Part shown: positions 63,882-64,000 of the stretch, piece by piece
Layout: the number at the start of each line of letters is the position of its first letter
Position numbering within the stretch: position 1 is the first letter of the stretch
DNA from: JAITWN01 sp050486285
GTDB lineage: Bacteria; Pseudomonadota; Gammaproteobacteria; SZUA-140
Assembly (NCBI GenBank): GCA_050486285.1
Contig: JBJHCZ010000012.1
Location: forward strand, 14,401 to 78,400
DNA: 64,000 nucleotides
Direction: 5' to 3'
Made by a program: the position numbers and the translations under genes
Notes under the pieces: model-generated
Told to the model about the DNA's origin: nothing
The model's database searches: none
The model's input: only the letters and a program-made list of their open reading frames with translations

Positions 63882-64000
63882 GTGGATTCAATGGGTCATT
63901 GCAACAATCCGTATGATCATGATGGCTTATGGAGGGTTATGCAATGGCACAAAGGGGACGACGCGGGTTAATGCCGGGACAAAAAGCAGAGCTTTGGGAG
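63882..64000. mobile_element. IS30-family insertion sequence, left end (truncated by window)
   Basis: The stretch from about 63882 contains GATTCAATGGGTCATTGCAA, close to the IS30 terminal repeat (GATTCAATTGGTCAACGCAA), followed about 60 bp from the edge by the transposase start. The right end lies outside the window. It begins only about six bases after the PA2778 copy 2 stop codon. Confidence 0.75.
63944..64000 (+). CDS. IS30-family transposase (N-terminal 19 codons only)
   Basis: ATG 63944 opens MAQRGRRGLMPGQKAELWE, matching the N-terminal helix of IS30-family transposases in which a basic start is followed by an AELW motif before the helix-turn-helix. A GGAGG site lies at 63931-63935. 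The rest of the gene is beyond the window. Confidence 0.72.
   Translation, partial: MAQRGRRGLMPGQKAELWE

Overview
This is a 64 kb stretch of a high-GC gammaproteobacterial chromosome from a draft assembly (a run of ten Ns at 840-849). The gene order recA-recX-alaS-lysC-csrA-tRNA-Ser, the epmB/efp/epmA elongation factor P cluster, the parE-parC pair, psd and an OmpR-family two-component pair all point to Gammaproteobacteria. Zinc-independent FolE2, DUF1631, HDOD and PA2778/PA2779-type proteins would suit a Chromatiales/Ectothiorhodospiraceae-like lineage. That finer placement is inference.

Layout. 1-900: 3' end of secF, converging on a GGDEF protein. 2586-10000: glyA, nrdR, then a riboflavin run (ribD, ribE, a RibBA with a dead second domain, ribH) continuing into nusB, thiL and pgpA. 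10028-14363, minus strand: folE2-queD (pterin/queuosine precursors), then dxs-ispA-xseB (isoprenoids). 14584-18933: topoisomerase IV parE and parC. 19105-24942: htpX, epmB, efp, epmA, psd, pncC, thpR. 25090-32151: recA, recX, alaS, lysC, csrA, a Nudix-ThiE fusion and tRNA-Ser(GCT). 32165-38199: an accessory block (SRAP protein, sensor kinase and regulator, MddA-like methyltransferase, DUF4242 protein, first PA2779/PA2778 pair), closed by tRNA-Arg(ACG). 38425-44324: HDOD, DUF1631 and DUF748 proteins. 44340-47077, minus: Smr protein, TrpD-like protein, methyltransferase, bactofilin. 47388-52963: small and exported enzymes, an M1-like peptidase, and a frameshifted haem-barrel gene next to a small cytochrome c. 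53066-62387: one long co-directional run of DUF47-Pit phosphate transport, DUF3187, DUF3047, a TAXI-TRAP transporter, a GCS2-like ligase and an M14-like hydrolase. 62444-63875: the second PA2779/PA2778 pair. The window ends inside an IS30-family insertion sequence.

The most striking feature is a dispersed family of inverted-repeat elements built on a GGGGTC-(A/G/T)-GA core, seen at eight places. They sit exactly at gene ends. In several cases the repeat supplies the stop codon and last residues of the gene, at two loci on both converging genes. In one case the repeat supplies the only apparent start codon of a lipoprotein gene. Two copies are about 225-235 bp long, and one of these carries a strong intrinsic terminator. 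Two further long hairpin elements of unrelated sequence lie between ribE and ribBA and between parE and parC.

Other points to check: two diverged PA2779/PA2778 modules 25 kb apart; a split of the usual tRNA-Ser/tRNA-Arg neighbourhood; a G6-tract frameshift; Met at the quinolone-determining position of ParC; direct repeats over the promoter of the two-component regulator; and a GCS2/M14 enzyme pair next to a TAXI-TRAP transporter.
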